DNA of 41,910 bases from CALOBA01 sp942491465. GTDB lineage: Bacteria; Pseudomonadota; Gammaproteobacteria; Chromatiales; Chromatiaceae. The notes below the pieces were generated by a model, which saw only the letters and a list, made by a program, of their open reading frames with translations, was not told the DNA's origin and did no database searches. Position numbers and translations under genes: made by a program. This document shows, piece by piece, positions 41,695-41,910 of the stretch; position 1 is the stretch's first letter; each line of letters starts with the position of its first letter. The stretch lies in assembly GCA_942491465.1 (NCBI GenBank), contig CALOBA010000022.1, positions 1 to 41,910 on the forward strand. The letters run 5' to 3'.

Positions 41695-41910
41695 GGTCGC
41701 AGTTTACTCTGCGTAATCTTGGGTTGCAAAGGCTTGCCGTGGTCCCTGAACATGGCATGGCGACCTTGCCCGCATATTCAGCGCATGTAACCTCTTGGCG
41801 TTGAGGGTTCAGCATGGACCACAAGACTCCAGTGACGACCCCAGGGTCATGGACGACTCCAGCGACTCCAGGGTCTTGACTGTTGACTTATGTAAAGGCA
41901 CGAGTCAAGA
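41695..41910. other. Upstream region of the RelE/XRE operon, no gene
   Basis: It should hold the TA promoter for the minus strand. GACTCCAG-like repeats occur at 41825-41875. No operator or -35/-10 pair could be fixed with confidence. Confidence 0.4.

Overview
The window is high-GC DNA that reads like a purple sulfur gammaproteobacterium (Chromatiaceae-like). The evidence is a crtI-crtB carotenoid operon with a CrtJ/PpsR-type operator (TGT-N12-ACA), a gammaproteobacterial housekeeping set (aat, bpt/ate, hrpA, dusA, mtaB), and a heavy load of small mobile repeats and toxin-antitoxin genes. The assignment is inference from gene content; there is no rRNA or other marker gene here.

Positions 1-12312 hold a head-to-tail array, all on the minus strand, of six near-identical genes for a roughly 540-residue P-loop ATPase with a C-terminal PD-(D/E)XK-like motif, plus the 3' tail of a seventh. 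The copies are mosaics: two alternative blocks at residues about 87-154 and two at about 337-383 are shuffled among an otherwise nearly constant backbone. Most neighbours are separated by the same 55-bp spacer. One spacer carries a 237-bp MITE with an exact TTAAA target duplication, and that MITE is split by a decayed 2409-bp IS630-type element. A half copy of the same MITE sits one gene away and preserves the empty IS site. Next to the array (12341-14116) is a different AAA-ATPase-like/PD-(D/E)XK gene.

Positions 14295-31935 are mostly ordinary chromosome. They hold an overlapping aat-bpt pair (N-degron tagging), a FemAB-like acyltransferase, a small lipoprotein, hrpA with an upstream universal stress protein, an Ala/Pro/Glu-repeat membrane protein, dusA with a retropepsin-like protease, a TPR lipoprotein coupled to a secreted protein, an HEXXH protein, a secreted Hsp20-like protein and an NTF2-like protein. 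A hexanucleotide microsatellite lies upstream of aat.

Positions 31960-36514 hold mtaB and the crt operon (crtI, crtB and a small membrane protein). Positions 36590-41910 are accessory: a vapC remnant, an intact vapBC, a broken HTH antitoxin and a broken REP-associated tyrosine transposase. After these comes a run of TA-like gene pairs separated by three attC-like sites (an integron cassette array with no integrase in view), ending with a RelE/XRE pair.

The most unusual signal is two unrelated families of short palindromic elements (156 bp, copies at 16227 and 18040; 99 bp, copies at 33322 and 37536). Both are flanked by TTA/TAA triplets. One copy of each sits in frame and stop-free inside a protein gene, adding 53 codons to a lipoprotein and 34 codons to a VapC toxin. 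They resemble in concept the coding palindromic elements known from Rickettsia.
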